Of a stretch of DNA of 64,000 nucleotides, positions 24,032 through 35,252 are shown one piece after another. This DNA is from Perkinsus olseni (Eukaryota > Perkinsozoa > Perkinsida > Perkinsidae). The notes beneath the pieces were generated by a model. The model was not told the origin of the DNA, ran no database searches, and saw only the letters and a program-made list of their open reading frames with translations. Position numbers and translations under genes: made by a program. The DNA lies in contig JABANP010000051.1 of assembly GCA_013115135.1 (NCBI GenBank), positions 62,001-126,000 of the forward strand. Direction: 5' to 3'. Positions within the stretch are counted from its first letter, which is position 1; every line of letters starts with the position of its first letter.

Positions 24032-24358
24032 ATGGAGGACATAAGCATGCTCGAGCTAAGACTGCGTCAATGCCAGCGAATGATCGATAATTGGGGCAAG
24101 CGTTTCGGCAAACCGTTGGTCTCTCTGGTTGTGCTCACGGCCGAGCACGCGGACTCGGGACGAAAACCCCCCACTAGACGACAGGAAGAACGACTTGCTG
24201 TTGAGAGTCTTTGGCGGAAATGGGGTCCCAGCGGCGAAGGTATCCTCGGCGACCGTTTTGATTATGAATGGAATGGTGACAAGTTGCACAGCCTGGTCAG
24301 CGACCTTTCGGAGATCCTTGCGCAGCACTGGCGAACTAACAGCATCACCGCCTTATGA
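24032..24358 (+). CDS. Unidentified terminal exon
   Basis: After a TTTTCAG acceptor the frame encodes MEDISMLELRLRQCQRMIDN, a conserved-looking middle (VSLVVLTAEHADSG) and WNGDKLHSLVSDLSEILAQH, stop at 24356-24358. The mix of helix and polar residues looks like real coding sequence. Exons upstream (22.8-24.0 kb) are ambiguous and I do not assign them. Confidence 0.35.
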   Translation: MEDISMLELRLRQCQRMIDNWGKRFGKPLVSLVVLTAEHADSGRKPPTRRQEERLAVESLWRKWGPSGEGILGDRFDYEWNGDKLHSLVSDLSEILAQHWRTNSITAL

Positions 24359-24524
24359 CGAACATTACCCTTTGAAGCATTTAAGCTACTTTCTCAACGG
24401 CGTTTCGGCCAGTGATGTTTCTGAGGTGTTCTAAGTAAACTTGAACAGAAATGAACTGTGTGCTCTAACAACAATGATAGTTCTCAGACGTCATGTCGTG
24501 TACGATGGTCACATCTTATGAAAG

Positions 24525-24808
24525 CTAATTTTCTCTCGTTGTCGATTTCCCCGGCTCCAACGGCGAGTCGCCGTAAACTTCGCTATAGCAAGCCGGGGAC
24601 ATGCATCTGAACAGGATCGGAAGTGATGGAGAAATGAATTGAGCACTTACTCGTCGATGCACGACTCTGTGAGATCGAGTTGCCGAAGGCCCCGGCATGC
24701 AGGCGTCCGAGAGCATTTCGCTCGCCGGCTGTTCCAGTTCTTCGCTGAGGCTTGGACGAGAAGCAGGACAATTGCGATGAGTAGAGACAAGAGGGGACGC
24801 TCGGCCAT
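24525..24808 (-). CDS. Small Cys-containing secreted protein
   Basis: ATG at 24808. The N-terminus MAERPLLSLLIAIVLLLVQA is a clear signal peptide. A 44-nt intron (24607-24650) is removed in phase (GA|A). The mature part has six Cys, in order CSRTPAC, SCIDECMSPAC, then YSEVYGDSPLEPG. The pattern Cys-...-C-x3-C-x-SP-x-C-Y followed by Y-x-x-x-PLEPG recalls a family of small eukaryotic secreted proteins of unknown function (DUF4787-like, from memory and unverified). In that family PLEPG is followed by an acidic EID-type segment. Here that appears one frame over, so a one-base slip in GGGG is possible. Confidence 0.5.
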
Positions 24809-26358
24809 GAGACGAGAACTATCCTGATTTCTAGGTGATCGAGTTGACGGCAAGGGAGAACAAAACCATGTCGAACACATTCCGACCGCCTCGCCCCACT
24901 TGACAGGTTTCAAGGATTCATCATCCATCAACATCATTGTCCTCGCCATTTCTCATTGTAGAGTTTCGTATGTAGCCTTTCCCGCCGAAGCGTGAAACGG
25001 TCCCAGTGTAGAACACGGCATCTCCTGCAAAACTAAGATTATCCTGTATACCCGCATTCTTGTAGACTTGTTTTCTCATTCATTACGACCGCTTCTAAGC
25101 ACGATCATCGCTGATGGTACAGGGTAGCCCATCTGCGAAGGAACACGGAGGGTCTCCGAGGCCCTGGGTGCCGAATTAAGAACGAAATACTCGAATTAAA
25201 TGGAGACTATTCAAAAGCGGAAAATATAGTACGGGAAAAACAGAGCAATGCCTGTTAACGGTATGAGCAAGGGCGAAAGCCTCGGTTAACCTAAGCGACA
25301 TCAGACATGTTAATGTAACAATGACAGCTCTTTAGCATTTAATGGTCGGTTCTCATAGATGGGAGAAAGAGAAGTTTGTGGTGAGTTTGACTTCCTACTA
25401 CCACTACGAGATGATGAACCACTGGAACGACGATGGAGGGTGGTGGTATCTCCGCTGTACATCCTGAGGAGAGAGATCAGTTTCACGAGGGCGCGTTGTA
25501 GAAGGGCTAGTGGAGGCAGTGTAATTGTACTGGTAAAAGTAGTGGTAGTAGTATAGAGTTTGTCAAACTCAGTTCGACTATGGAAGCAAACGACCCCGAA
25601 ATCGCCGTTTCTCACCGTTCAAGTTTCTCCAAACCTCCATCGAGGCTGGCACGCTTCGAGGGACTCCGAGAGTATTCAAACATACTAAGCAGCCCCAGCC
25701 AGCGCTGGTTCAGAGAAGGCGACGTCCCTCCGCCTGACAGCAGCCGTACCATCATCATCCACTGAACCCATCACACGGTGAAGGGCAAAATCCAAGGCAC
25801 CACGTGCTGCGACAATCCGAAAAAACTCTGGACTGCGGGTGAGCAGCCAGATCCCCGAAGATGCTTCCTTGGAATTTGGGAATTACACACCACACGCCCT
25901 ACCTCCTTCCCGAGCCCCCCTCTTTGGGTGGTGGGCAGTGTAGAGCTGCGTAGACTCATCTACGGCTGACGATGATGAGCCCCCATTGAAAGGAAGGCAA
26001 CCCATGGAAAGGGGACTACCACCTGAGAGATCACCGCTCAAAACACCGAACGCCCAATTCCGTTATCAGCAACTCACGTCTCCTGCATTCTTGGTCTCTT
26101 GATACATCTACCGTTTCCTCCTGTATTCTTGGTCTCTTGATATATCTTGCATTTTCTCAACAGCAATGTCCTCGCGTCCTTCCCTTCCATTCGTCAACTT
26201 GTGCCCTACGTTCCCCTTGCAGAGATCCATGCTGAAGTTATAGTGAGGCCGCTAAGCAACCAAACTAAACCTCGCGCATCTTAGGTCGATGCTAATAGGA
26301 TGCAAAACTGCTCCGTATGAGGCAAACTCTCACTCCGAATAGGCGGCACAATGACGGA

Positions 26359-26380
26359 CCCGTGAGTCACGGGCCGTGAC
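26359..26380. repeat. Two chained palindromes
   Basis: 26359-26373 and 26366-26380, both with 7-bp arms around one base, overlapping by eight bases. Confidence 0.8.
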
Positions 26381-26737
26381 TTCCGTTCTTCTCTATCGCT
26401 GTACCGAGATTATCTCCTCTCGTTCGAGACTTTTCCTTGGGAGAAGTTTGGGAATGTGTAACAGCTTCCTAGTTGGGGCTGCATGGCGGTGCGCGCATAG
26501 CACTGAATGCGAACATACTTTACCGTACGTAACACTGAGCGTTCGTAAAACCTACTGCTCGACTTCATGCCGATGGCGTCTATTAGTTTCGAGATCATTT
26601 CAGGATTCATCGTACAGAGAGCCCCTAACTGAGCACATCGGTAAAATTCTAAGTCGGAGTCGCAGGAATCGGCGTTAATTAGAGGCCACAAAGGTGGTCA
26701 GTCGTGGACTCTTCCGTCACTGACCGCTTCCAACAAA

Positions 26738-26770
26738 CTCTTCCGAAGAGGATTATCCTCTGAGGATAAT
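26738..26770. repeat. Three chained palindromes
   Basis: 26738-26750 (6-bp arms), 26747-26761 (7-bp arms) and 26752-26770 (9-bp arms), each with a one-base centre and each overlapping the next. Confidence 0.8.
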
Positions 26771-26970
26771 GAATTACTTCATGAAACGTGTCGATTGCTC
26801 GGAAAAATGTCTTCTGGTCACAGCAAGATACCTCAGCTTCTTCGTGTCGGCTGTCTCCCTCATTATACCAATCCACTAGCCTGTCTCGTATCAGAGTGTT
26901 TGTGTTGATGTAAGTGTGTCAGCAACAACAATTTTCTCTCAGTTTCGTTGTTATTATCTTTTAAACTCTA

Positions 26971-29122
26971 ATGGTTGATTCTGAAGTTATTCTCAAGTTC
27001 CACTTCAATTCGGATATCGTCCGTGTGCGTGCAAGTCCGTGTGACTGTGATTCTATTTCCAAGTTAAACGAGTATGTTGCTGACGCTTGGCCGGAACTTA
27101 GAGGCAAGCCCTTTGACATCCTCTTCTGTGACGGTCTCGGTGCTAAGGACATCCTGGACGAGGACAAGTTGATGAAGCTGTTGTCTGATGCTTCTGGCAG
27201 TGATGGGGCTTCGAGGAACATTGGTCTCTTCGTGGAGGAACGTGGTGTTGCTGATGAGGGTAAGGAGGCTGATGATGAACAGCAGACTGCTCATGCCACC
27301 ACGAAGTGTGGTGATGAGGCCTGCAAGTGCAGTGGTGGTGAGGCCTGCAAGTGCAGTGGTGGTGAGGCCTGCAAGTGCAGTGGTGATGAGGCCTGCAAGT
27401 GCAGTGGTGATGAGGCCTGCAAGTACAGTCGTGGTGAGGCCTGCAAGTGTCCCGCTATGAAGTGCCATGGTATGATGGGTAGCTGCTGTCCTGCTATGAA
27501 CAAGTGCCCTTACATGAAGTGCCATGGTATGATGGGTAGCTGCTGTCCTGCTATGAACAAGTGCCCTTACATGAAGTGCCATGGTATGATGGGTAGCTGC
27601 TGTCCTGCTATGAACGAGTGCCCTTACATGAAGTGCCATGGTATGATGGGTAGCTGCTGTCCTGCTATGAACAAGTGCCCTTATATGGCTGCCAAGGAGG
27701 CTTGCTGCTGTCGTGCTATGAACAAGTGCCCTTATATGGCTGCTAAGGAGGGTTGCTGCTGTCCTGCCATGAACAAGTGCCCTTACATGGAGTGTCATGG
27801 TATGATGGGTTGCTGCTGTCCGGCTATGAACAAGTGCCCTTATATGGCTGCTAAGGAGGGTTGCTGCTGTCCTGCTATGAACAAGTGCCCTTATATGGCT
27901 GCTAAGGAGGGTAGCTGCTGTCCTGCTATGAACAAGTGCCCTTATATGGCTGCTAAGGAGGCTTGCTGCTGTCCTGCCATGAACAAGTGCCCTTACATGA
28001 AGTACCATGGTATGATGGGTAGCTGCTGTCCTGCTATGAACAAGTGCCCTTACATGAAGTGCCATGGTATGATGGGTAGCTGCTGTCCTGCTATGAACAA
28101 GTGCCCTTATATGGCTGCTAAGGAGGCTTGCTGCTGTCCTGCTATGAACAAGTGCCCTTATATGGCTGCTAAGGAGGCTTGCTGCTGTCCTGCTATGAAC
28201 AAGGGCCCTTATACGGCTGCTAAGGAGGGTAGCAGCTGTCCTGCTATGAACAAGTGCCCTTATATGGCTGCTAAGGAGGGTAGCTGCTGTCCTGCTATGA
28301 ACAAGTGCCCTTATATGGCTGCTAAGGAGGCTTGCTGCTGTCCTGCCATGAACAAGTGCCCTTACATGAAGTACCATGGTATGATGGGTAGCTGCTGTCC
28401 TGCTATGAACAAGTGCCCTTACATGAAGTGCCATGGTATGATGGGTAGCTGCTGTCCTGTTATGAACAAGTGCCCTTATATGGCTGCTAAGGAGGCTTGC
28501 TGCTGTCCTGCTATGAACAAGTGCCCTTATATGGCTGCTAAGAAGGCTTGCTGCTGTCCTGCTATGAACAAGGGCCCTTATACGGCTGCTAAGGAGGGTA
28601 GCAGCTGTCCTGCTATGAACAAGTGCCCTTATATGGCTGCTAAGGAGGGTAGCTGCTGTCCTGCTATGAACAAGTGCCCTTATATGGCTGCTAAGGAGGC
28701 TTGCTGCTGTCCTGCCATGAACAAGTGCCCTTACATGAAGTGCCATGGTATGATGGGTAGCTGCTGTCCTCAGGACAGCTAAGGAGGGTTGCTGCGGTGA
28801 TTGCGAGTCCGGCAAGTGTTGTTGTTGTTGTTGCTGCTGTTGCCAGCAGAAGGCCACTAAGCCCTCGTCGTGCTGCTGCATATCAAGCATGCCAGTGATG
28901 AGATGCCATGGTATGTTGGTATGCCCCGTTATGATGCACGATGGTAAGGTCAGCTGCCCGATGCGAAAGTGTGCTAAATGCCACTGCATGAAGAACTCCA
29001 AGATGCCACCAACTCCAGACTGCTGCTGCGAGCAGGAAAAGCCCACTGATGAGTGCTGTCCGGCCGAGGATTGCTCCTGTGGTGATGACGATGATGCTAA
29101 GGAGGTTGGACAAGAAGCATAA
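26971..29122 (+). CDS. PB1-domain protein with 24 Cys/Met-rich repeats
   Basis: Residues 1-90 form a PB1 domain. VILKFHFNSDIVRVR contains the basic-face Lys, but the acidic OPCA loop is degenerate (FCDGLGAKD lacks the usual D-x-D/E-GD), suggesting a type II PB1. It is followed by GEACKCSG repeats, then 24 units of 17 or 19 residues such as PAMNKCPYMKCHGMMGSCC and PAMNKCPYMAAKEACCC. The long frame stops at 28782. An open frame shifted by one base continues from about 28785 with a Cys-only run, MPVMRCHGMLVCPVMMHDGK and an acidic end at 29122, so a one-base break near 28770 is likely. Cys, Met and His density implies metal (for example Cu+) binding, but this is inference. First of four adjacent PB1 genes. 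Confidence 0.75.
27466..28770 (+). repeat. Intragenic repeat tract with 369-bp higher-order duplication
   Basis: Twenty-four coding units of 51 or 57 bp. Units 10-16 and 17-23 form the same ordered seven-unit block; the GTACCATGG variant recurs at 28002 and 28371, exactly 369 bp apart. The copies differ by a few point changes, so the duplication is recent but not newest. Confidence 0.85.
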
Positions 29123-30225
29123 GTTTGACTGATTTCAGTCGCTTCACAAACACTCTCTGTTGACCAAAAAACAGTTTTCTGTATTACTAGTTTCTCTCCG
29201 GTGAAGTCGGAGTGGTTGTAAACCTGTACGACGACCATCTATGTGAGATTCTCAATTTCGCCGTCGTTTCTTTCTCTGGTTGTTGTGTTATGCATCATCA
29301 TCAGTATTGCGGGCCCTGCAAAGTACCTTGCTTAGGTTGATTGTTTTCTTTGCGGTGGGTACGAGGTCATTGGGTCGTGTGGTTTCCGAGGGTGAGGTGG
29401 CCTTTTATAGGGTTTCTCACGCGAGTCAGTCATGGTGTGTGAAGATACTCGAAGTTGTGTGATGGGGACAAACCTCTAGCGAGGGGAATGGGAATTTCTA
29501 CGTGGTTTTTGGTGTCGGTAATGTCCACTGTCATTCTCCTTATAGGATATGGGATAGGTGGGATAGGTTTCTGGTTATTATATTCTTGGCGAGTGTTGTT
29601 GATTCCGTCGTTTTCGAGTGACGCGTTTTTTCAATTTCGTCAGTGACCGGTTGGAGTTGAAGCATGGCATCTGAGTCCAGTACCGAGAACAACTCTGGAC
29701 TCGCGGTGACTACAATCGATAATCGCGGATGAGATTTAGGCGATTGTTTTTCTCGGTGGAATTTTTCTCATCCTCATTTTTTTGTGTGGTTGGTAGTTTT
29801 CCCTGCTGCTGCACATGATAAGATCACAGCCGTCCTCAATTGAAGGGAGTATTATTCTTCTGTGTTGCAGAGACCGCCCTCCGCCCCTTCTCCTGTATTT
29901 GCCTTTATGAGGGTCTTCCCGTTGCTAAGAAGCATGAAGAGAACTGAGATGGGTTTTTTTGCCCTCGTCTCGCCACCCAGTGTGTCAGGAGTATGCTTGC
30001 CGTGGTTTGAGGGCAAAGCAGCACACGGAACCACGACGCTGTGGACAATCACACAAGGACAGACCTCAATGATCTGTCTCCCCAAGCTAGTGACGAATTT
30101 TTGTGGTTGCTTCGGAAATTTATCTTGAGGTTGAGCGAGGAGGATACGGAATAGGTCGAGAGAACGACATGTGGCTTTTTCGGTTCTATAATCTATTCTC
30201 AGTATTATCAATATACTCTTTTATA

Positions 30226-32052
30226 ATGAGTGACCCAATTGTTCTCAAGCTCCATTTCAACTCGGATATCGTCCGAGTGAGACTGGAGGAATCTTCGCAG
30301 TGCGATGACCTCTCTCAAGTCCGCTCCTACATCATCAACACATGGTCGCCGTTGGCGCATCAGGACTTCACAGTCTACTACCTTGACGATGAGGGCGACA
30401 AGTGTCTTCTCAACGACCGCTCTCTACCCGACGCTCGCGAGGTTGCTAAGGAGGTGGCCGCCAGTAACAAGAAGAACACTCCCACGATGGACTTGTACGT
30501 GGAGGTTGCTAAGAACGAGGAGAAGGAATCTGCCGGTGGTCCTCAGACTCAGCCAAACTACTTCCACAACTTCGCCAGCTGTGACGTGTGTGGTCAGTTC
30601 CCTATAGTTGGTCGGAGGTACAAGTGCACTACCTGTCCGGATTACGACATGTGTGAGGCTTGCTACCAGGGTAGAACTGAGGATACTCACGATGCCACTC
30701 ACAAGTTCTCGGAGGTGCCCGGCGCCCCCGTCCCTCCCATGTTCCCCTGGTTCATGATGGGCAAGGGCAAAGGCAAGGGCAAAGGTTACTTCGCCGGCTC
30801 GCCTGAGTGCGGCTTCCCCACCTGCTTCGGTGGCAAGGGAAAGGGAGGCGAAGGCAAGGGCAAAAGGCAAGGGTTATTTCGCCGACCAGTCTGCTTGTCC
30901 TATGGGCCCTGGCGGTAAGGGCAAAGGAAAGGGGAAGGGCTCCTCGCCAGCAGAGTGGTTGAAGGATATGTGGACTGAAAGCAAGGCTGCTGCTGAGGAC
31001 TTCGTCAAGTCTGCTGGTATCCATCCTGGAGTGGCCTGCGATGTGTGTGATGTCTGCCCGATCGTTGGGATTAGGTGGGTTTGTGGTATCCGGAGCGTGC
31101 CGTTGCTATGATCTGTTTTCGGTCATCAGGTACAAGTGCCTCACTTGCCCCAACTACGATCTCTGTGGCGAATGCTACAACAATAAGGAGGTCGTCCATG
31201 AACATCCTCGTGAGGATTTCTGGGCCATGACCCCTGAAGACACCATCGACCTGTGGAACGCTGATGAGCCTGCCGCTGCTGCTGACAAGACCGAGAAGCC
31301 TGCCGCTGCTGAGAAGACCGAGAAGCCAGCCACTGCTGACGAGAGCGAGAAGGCCACCGGTTCTGAGCAGAAGCCAGCCGGTCCAGCTGAGAAGGAGCAG
31401 ACTGCTGCGGAGGAGGCATCCGAAGCAGGCCAGCAGAGTGAGGGCGATAATAGAGGTAAGTATTTTCACCCGATGAGCTGTGGTATCTTTATACTCGTGC
31501 GATGCCAGATTCGACCTCGGATACTGGTAGCTGGACACGAGTAGATCGTCAAGTGCCCACACAGGCGGAGGGTCCCTCCTGTGCCAAACTTGATGCCGAG
31601 CAACAGCAGCAAGAGGAGACCCGCGAGGAAGCACAGCCGCAGCAGAGCCAGCAGGTGGGCGGATTCGTGGAAGGCGAGCGTAGGGTTGTGAGGTGTCCTC
31701 CTCAGGATGGTCAGCAGCCTCAGTCCCCAGCGAAGTGCCTGGTCAACTTGATGACGGATCTCGGTCTCGTTCAGAACAGGGAAGCTGCCGGACAGTTCGT
31801 CAGGGATGTGGTGAGTTGCGGCCTGAGGGGGTGCGATCGTTGTGAAGTCATTCTCTTCAGATGAGCGCAAGCCAGGACATCACCACCATGGTCGACCATT
31901 TCCGGACCCACGCCCAGGCTGTCCAGGAACAGATGCGACAGGCTCAGGAACAGACGAGAAGGACTCAGGAAGAAGCGACCCGCGCCCAGCAAGACCAACC
32001 TCAGCAGCAGCAGCCTTCTCGCGAAGAAGGGGATGAGGCGAAGAAGGAGTAG
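30226..32052 (+). CDS. p62/NBR1-like protein: PB1 and two ZZ zinc fingers
   Basis: The PB1 domain (residues about 3-95) has both the basic Lys (IVLKLHFNSDIVRVR) and an acidic OPCA motif (YYLDDEGDKCLL), so it could polymerise. ZZ finger 1 (CDVCGQFPIVGRRYKCTTCP, DYDMCEACY) is complete. A Gly/Lys-rich linker contains a one-base slip in an A run near 30866. ZZ finger 2 (CDVCDVCPIVGIR | YKCLTCPNYDLCGECY) spans intron 31075-31129. Then come an Ala/Glu repeat region and introns near 31456 and 31809. A helical C-terminus (CLVNLMTDLGLVQNREAAGQ) follows, in the position where p62 has a UBA domain, and an acidic Gln-rich end. PB1 plus ZZ is the plan of selective autophagy receptors. I saw no certain LIR motif. 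Confidence 0.75.
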
Positions 32053-32291
32053 AAGAAGATGAGAGTTACTATCGCCGTAGTGCTGATAATTCTGTTGTAA
32101 ACACCGTTAATACACCCGTAAGATCAGGCCCTTTTTTTGATTCGAATGGCCCTTGTTGTTGTGATTGATAATTTCATCTCAGTCGAGTGAGTTCTGTTAG
32201 AAACCACTTGGGCCGATTCAACAACCCCTTCCTGATTGTGTTGTGTTTTGAGTCTGAGGTTAATACTTTCTTTTAGCTATCCTTTCAGAAA

Positions 32292-32962
32292 ATGCCGGTC
32301 TTTATTAAGATGAAATATGGCACCGAGGTGCATCGTTGGCGTATCTTCTACGTGCCAGCCCTCCCCGATGTCCACCGCTGTCTCTATGAAAAGTGGCCGC
32401 AACTGCGGGGCGTGTCGGTGAATATCTTCTATACGGATGATGATGGTGATAAATGCCACCTGACTGAGGCGTCCCTCTTCGACGCCTGGGAGATAGCCAG
32501 GCAGCAAGTGAAGGGAACGGACCGTACTCCGACGCTCAAACTCAGAGTGGAGCGCCAGGCCTCTTGGGAAGGTCCGTCGTGGCCACATGACCAGCAGCAG
32601 CAGCAGCTTCCCAGCTTGGTTGGTGTGCCGTGCCTACTTCTGCCGTTGTCACATTTCGATGAGCTTCAAGGTGGTGCCACGGGCAACGACTGGATACGCT
32701 TGCTGTGGGGTGGTCAGTCGAGTGATGAAAGTAAGTCAGTGAAGGGACGGGTGAGAATGGAGAGTGTCAAGACTTGGAGCCCGGCTTTAGTGAGGAATCT
32801 TCGCTGTGCGTGAAGCTGTTCTGTTTTGTGGTAGGTAACGGAGACCTCCCTCGTGCCGCGGAAAGTTGTGATTATCATTCTGATGCCGGTGGTAGTAGTG
32901 TGAGCGGCAGCAGCTGGCAGGAGGTCCCCCGTCAGAATGATTCTGACACCTCTATCGATTAG
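32292..32962 (+). CDS. PB1-domain protein
   Basis: ATG at 32292. PB1 domain at residues 1-90: VFIKMKYGTE with the basic Lys and IFYTDDDGDKCHL as the OPCA motif. Then a Gln tract and a hydrophobic stretch. The intron 32731-32834 (GTAAGT to GGTAG) is removed in phase (A|GT), adding NGDLPRAAESCDYHSDAGGS and a Ser-rich tail ending SDTSID. The stop region reads TTCTGACACCTCTA, matching dispersed motif E. It sits 240 bp after the PB1-ZZ gene on the same strand, consistent with tandem duplication of a PB1 ancestor. Likely partner: other PB1 proteins of the cluster. Confidence 0.7.
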
Positions 32963-33665
32963 TTGGGCTCTTTGACAGACGAGCCCCGCTCGGGTTAGCT
33001 TCCTCTCCGATCGGGTTCCCACCATCCGTGGCCAGTTGTGCTGCGGTTAGCATCTGGTTAGTCCTTATTTTGTCATTCATTTATATGGTCGATAGAAACG
33101 AAAAGCGGTGGGCTTCGAACCCCCAACCTTTGTCATGGAAAATTGTATTTATAACGATTACGCCATTGTGTCGTCGTGAGTTGGTTAGTCCGTTCTGTCG
33201 AGCATACGAGCTGGGTCTCTAGCTCAAGCTCCGGTTAGGTCTCCTCCTCTCCGACACTTCTCCAAATATCATCGCCCTGCGTTTGAGTATCATCAGTGAG
33301 ATCTCCCGACCGACGCAGATGGCAGCAACATCAGATTCATGACAATATTAATAAGACCGCTCGTTCCTTGTACCTACAGACAGACATTGCTTGTACAGAC
33401 CGAGTTGAACTCACTACATCCACACCGACTGCCCTTGGCAGAAGAGATGGACTTTTTCGGCCCGTCCAGCGCTCTGGAGCTGCAAGTGGTTTGCCTGATA
33501 CGGGAAGCCCAGCTTCTCGATTTAATAAGCGCTTTAATATTCTCTGTAGTTTATGAAGATCGTTTATGGATGTGCGAGTTTTATGAAGATCTCATCATTT
33601 ACGCCCTGGACAGGCTCCACGATTTGAATAGCTTTCGTGACTTCATGCAGCTTGTTTTCCCCCCG

Positions 33666-34010
33666 ATGTCCTTCAATCACATCCTACTGAAGCTCTACTA
33701 CGAACGGCAATGCGTGCGGCTTCGGCGGTCCTTTTTGAAGAGCTGCTCTTCCCAAGGCGTGGCTATGATTAATAAAGTAAAGTCGCTGGCAGCAGCTAGC
33801 TGGCCCGAGCTCGAAGGGCAGCAGCTGAGGATGTACTACCGGGACGACGAGGGGGATGATTGTATCCTTCTGCCGGAAACCTGGGAAGATGCTTTGATAG
33901 TATCGAGTGCCGGTAAGGCCGGTGATGGTGAAGACCCTCAGCGGCCTGTGCTGATCAAGATCAAGATCAGCGTTGCAGAGGGAGGGAATCGATCAACCAC
34001 CGACAGTTGA
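33666..34010 (+). CDS. PB1-domain protein (start uncertain, could extend to 33339)
   Basis: The PB1 domain occupies almost the whole product: ILLKLYYERQCVRLRR with the basic Lys, SWPELEGQQLRMYYRDDEGD carrying the OPCA motif, and a closing strand VLIKIKISV. The frame is open upstream to an ATG at 33339, adding a helical segment without known domain. I prefer 33666 because the PB1 fold starts there, as in the other three genes. Stop at 34008-34010. The insertion LKSCSSQGVAMINK between the first strands is longer than in its neighbours. Fourth and last of the PB1 series. Confidence 0.6.
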   Translation: MSFNHILLKLYYERQCVRLRRSFLKSCSSQGVAMINKVKSLAAASWPELEGQQLRMYYRDDEGDDCILLPETWEDALIVSSAGKAGDGEDPQRPVLIKIKISVAEGGNRSTTDS

Positions 34011-34141
34011 GGAATCTCCAGCTGATCAGAATGTCGGGAGAATGGAAAGTAGTAGTGGTCGCCGACCACTGGTCGGAGCTGTGTCGCCTCGATAATTAGC
34101 GCCACGCGGATGTACTCGGTATCAGTAAAAAAAGAATAACA

Positions 34142-34618
34142 TTGACCTCGGGAGAACTGCGGCGGTCTACCGCTCTTGAGAATTCTAGGTTGATGCTTGC
34201 GTTCCGCAGTCGTGGTTCATTTTCGACTGTTAATGCTTCGATCACCATCAGGATTCCGCCCGCTCCGTCGTATGGTAAGGGCCACCAGGCTCACTTCCAG
34301 CCCTCGGCTGTGAATATTTTAAGCGGATCAACGCTGTTCGGCACTCACGTTTGACCGAACGCCCTCGTGTTGCGATCAGGAGCCCCTCCCACTAGTCCGC
34401 TCCCGGTCGACGCTTCTGGCCGGTCTAGCACCGCGTTGGCTCCTGCGAAGAGACTGCGGCAAGGATACCCCCTGTGGGGACCGAAGATGGCCAGCACGCC
34501 CTTTGGGCCTGTGGGAGCGATCCAAGGGTCTTCACCGTTTGCTGCTGGATGTACTGGAAAGGACGGCAAAGGGGCATTCGGGAGCACAGAGCAGCAGCAG
34601 CGTAGTAGTTCGGGTTGA
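34142..34618 (+). CDS. Unidentified short gene or exon pair
   Basis: Before about 34208 lies AGGTTGATGCTTGCGTTCCG followed by CAG, resembling motif B upstream of an acceptor. The next exon encodes GSFSTVNASITIRIPPAPSY. An intron of about 105 nt (GTAAGG to GATCAG) then leads in phase to APPTSPLPVDASGRSSTALA and a Gly/Ser/Gln-rich end. Low complexity and no domain recognised. Confidence 0.3.
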
Positions 34619-35018
34619 ATGACGCGCTTCGCCACAAGTCGTGCTACGTCAAAGGCGCTTATTATTAATATTATGCTACCGGTGACAGGCTGCCACCTCT
34701 AGCTATCTATCTCGGGAAGTATCATCATTTCTATCGGCAAAGCTACGCAGACGCTATTTGAATCGTTTACTCGAAAGCGCGGCTTGATCAGCGAATTCCT
34801 ACGGCCTCGATAACCCGACCTCATCCCACGCAGACCGCCAGGCTTTAGCGTTTCGTGGGGCATGCAGAGTCCGTCGGATTGGGTTCACAGCTTGGCCATC
34901 ATCCTTGCCACAGTTGAATTCAATTTCGTACTCCCCATGACTCTGAGGGATAATTTTTCCAGCTGTGGTCTCAAGCATGGTCGTTCTTGGCATTTTTGAA
35001 GGCAAGCCTTGACCAAAG

Positions 35019-35252
35019 ATGCCTTCCCCTGCCAGGCTCAACTTTCGCCTTGCCGCCCCCGCCGACCAAATCTGGATTCCCGCTGCTACCACCGGCGTGA
35101 AGGAGTGCCCGGAGTCGCCGACCAGCGATGAAAGTAGCGGGGAGTTGTTCAACTCGGCAGCCGCCTCACCGGGCCCCTCAGACCTTCTCGTCACGGATGC
35201 CATGAGAGAACACATGGAAGTGCACGCCAGTGAAAGTGAGGAGCCTGTGTGA
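35019..35252 (+). CDS. Unidentified acidic C-terminal exon
   Basis: The frame encodes a Pro/Ala start, then KECPESPTSDESSGELFNSA and DAMREHMEVHASESEEPV, stop at 35250-35252. The acidic Ser-rich composition looks coding. Motif E (TTCTGACACCTCTAGCT) lies just after it at 35268-35284. No family. Confidence 0.3.
   Translation: MPSPARLNFRLAAPADQIWIPAATTGVKECPESPTSDESSGELFNSAAASPGPSDLLVTDAMREHMEVHASESEEPV

Larger units (their letters stand above)
24950..26940. other. No confident gene; scattered possible exons and palindromes
   Basis: Minus-strand stretches at about 25315-25560 (Ser/Arg-rich, RSGSRKSNSPQTSLSPIYEN) and 25640-25760 (LNQRWLGLLSMFEYSRSPSK) could be exons of one gene but lack fixed ends. 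A short duplicated phrase TTCTTGGTCTCTTGATA occurs at about 26087 and 26130. Chained palindromes are listed separately. Confidence 0.3.

Noticed and set aside
27064..29238. A 724-codon open frame on the minus strand
   Set aside because: It is the antisense of the Cys/Met repeat tract. Periodic repeats keep several frames open, and the plus strand has the PB1 domain and sensible composition.
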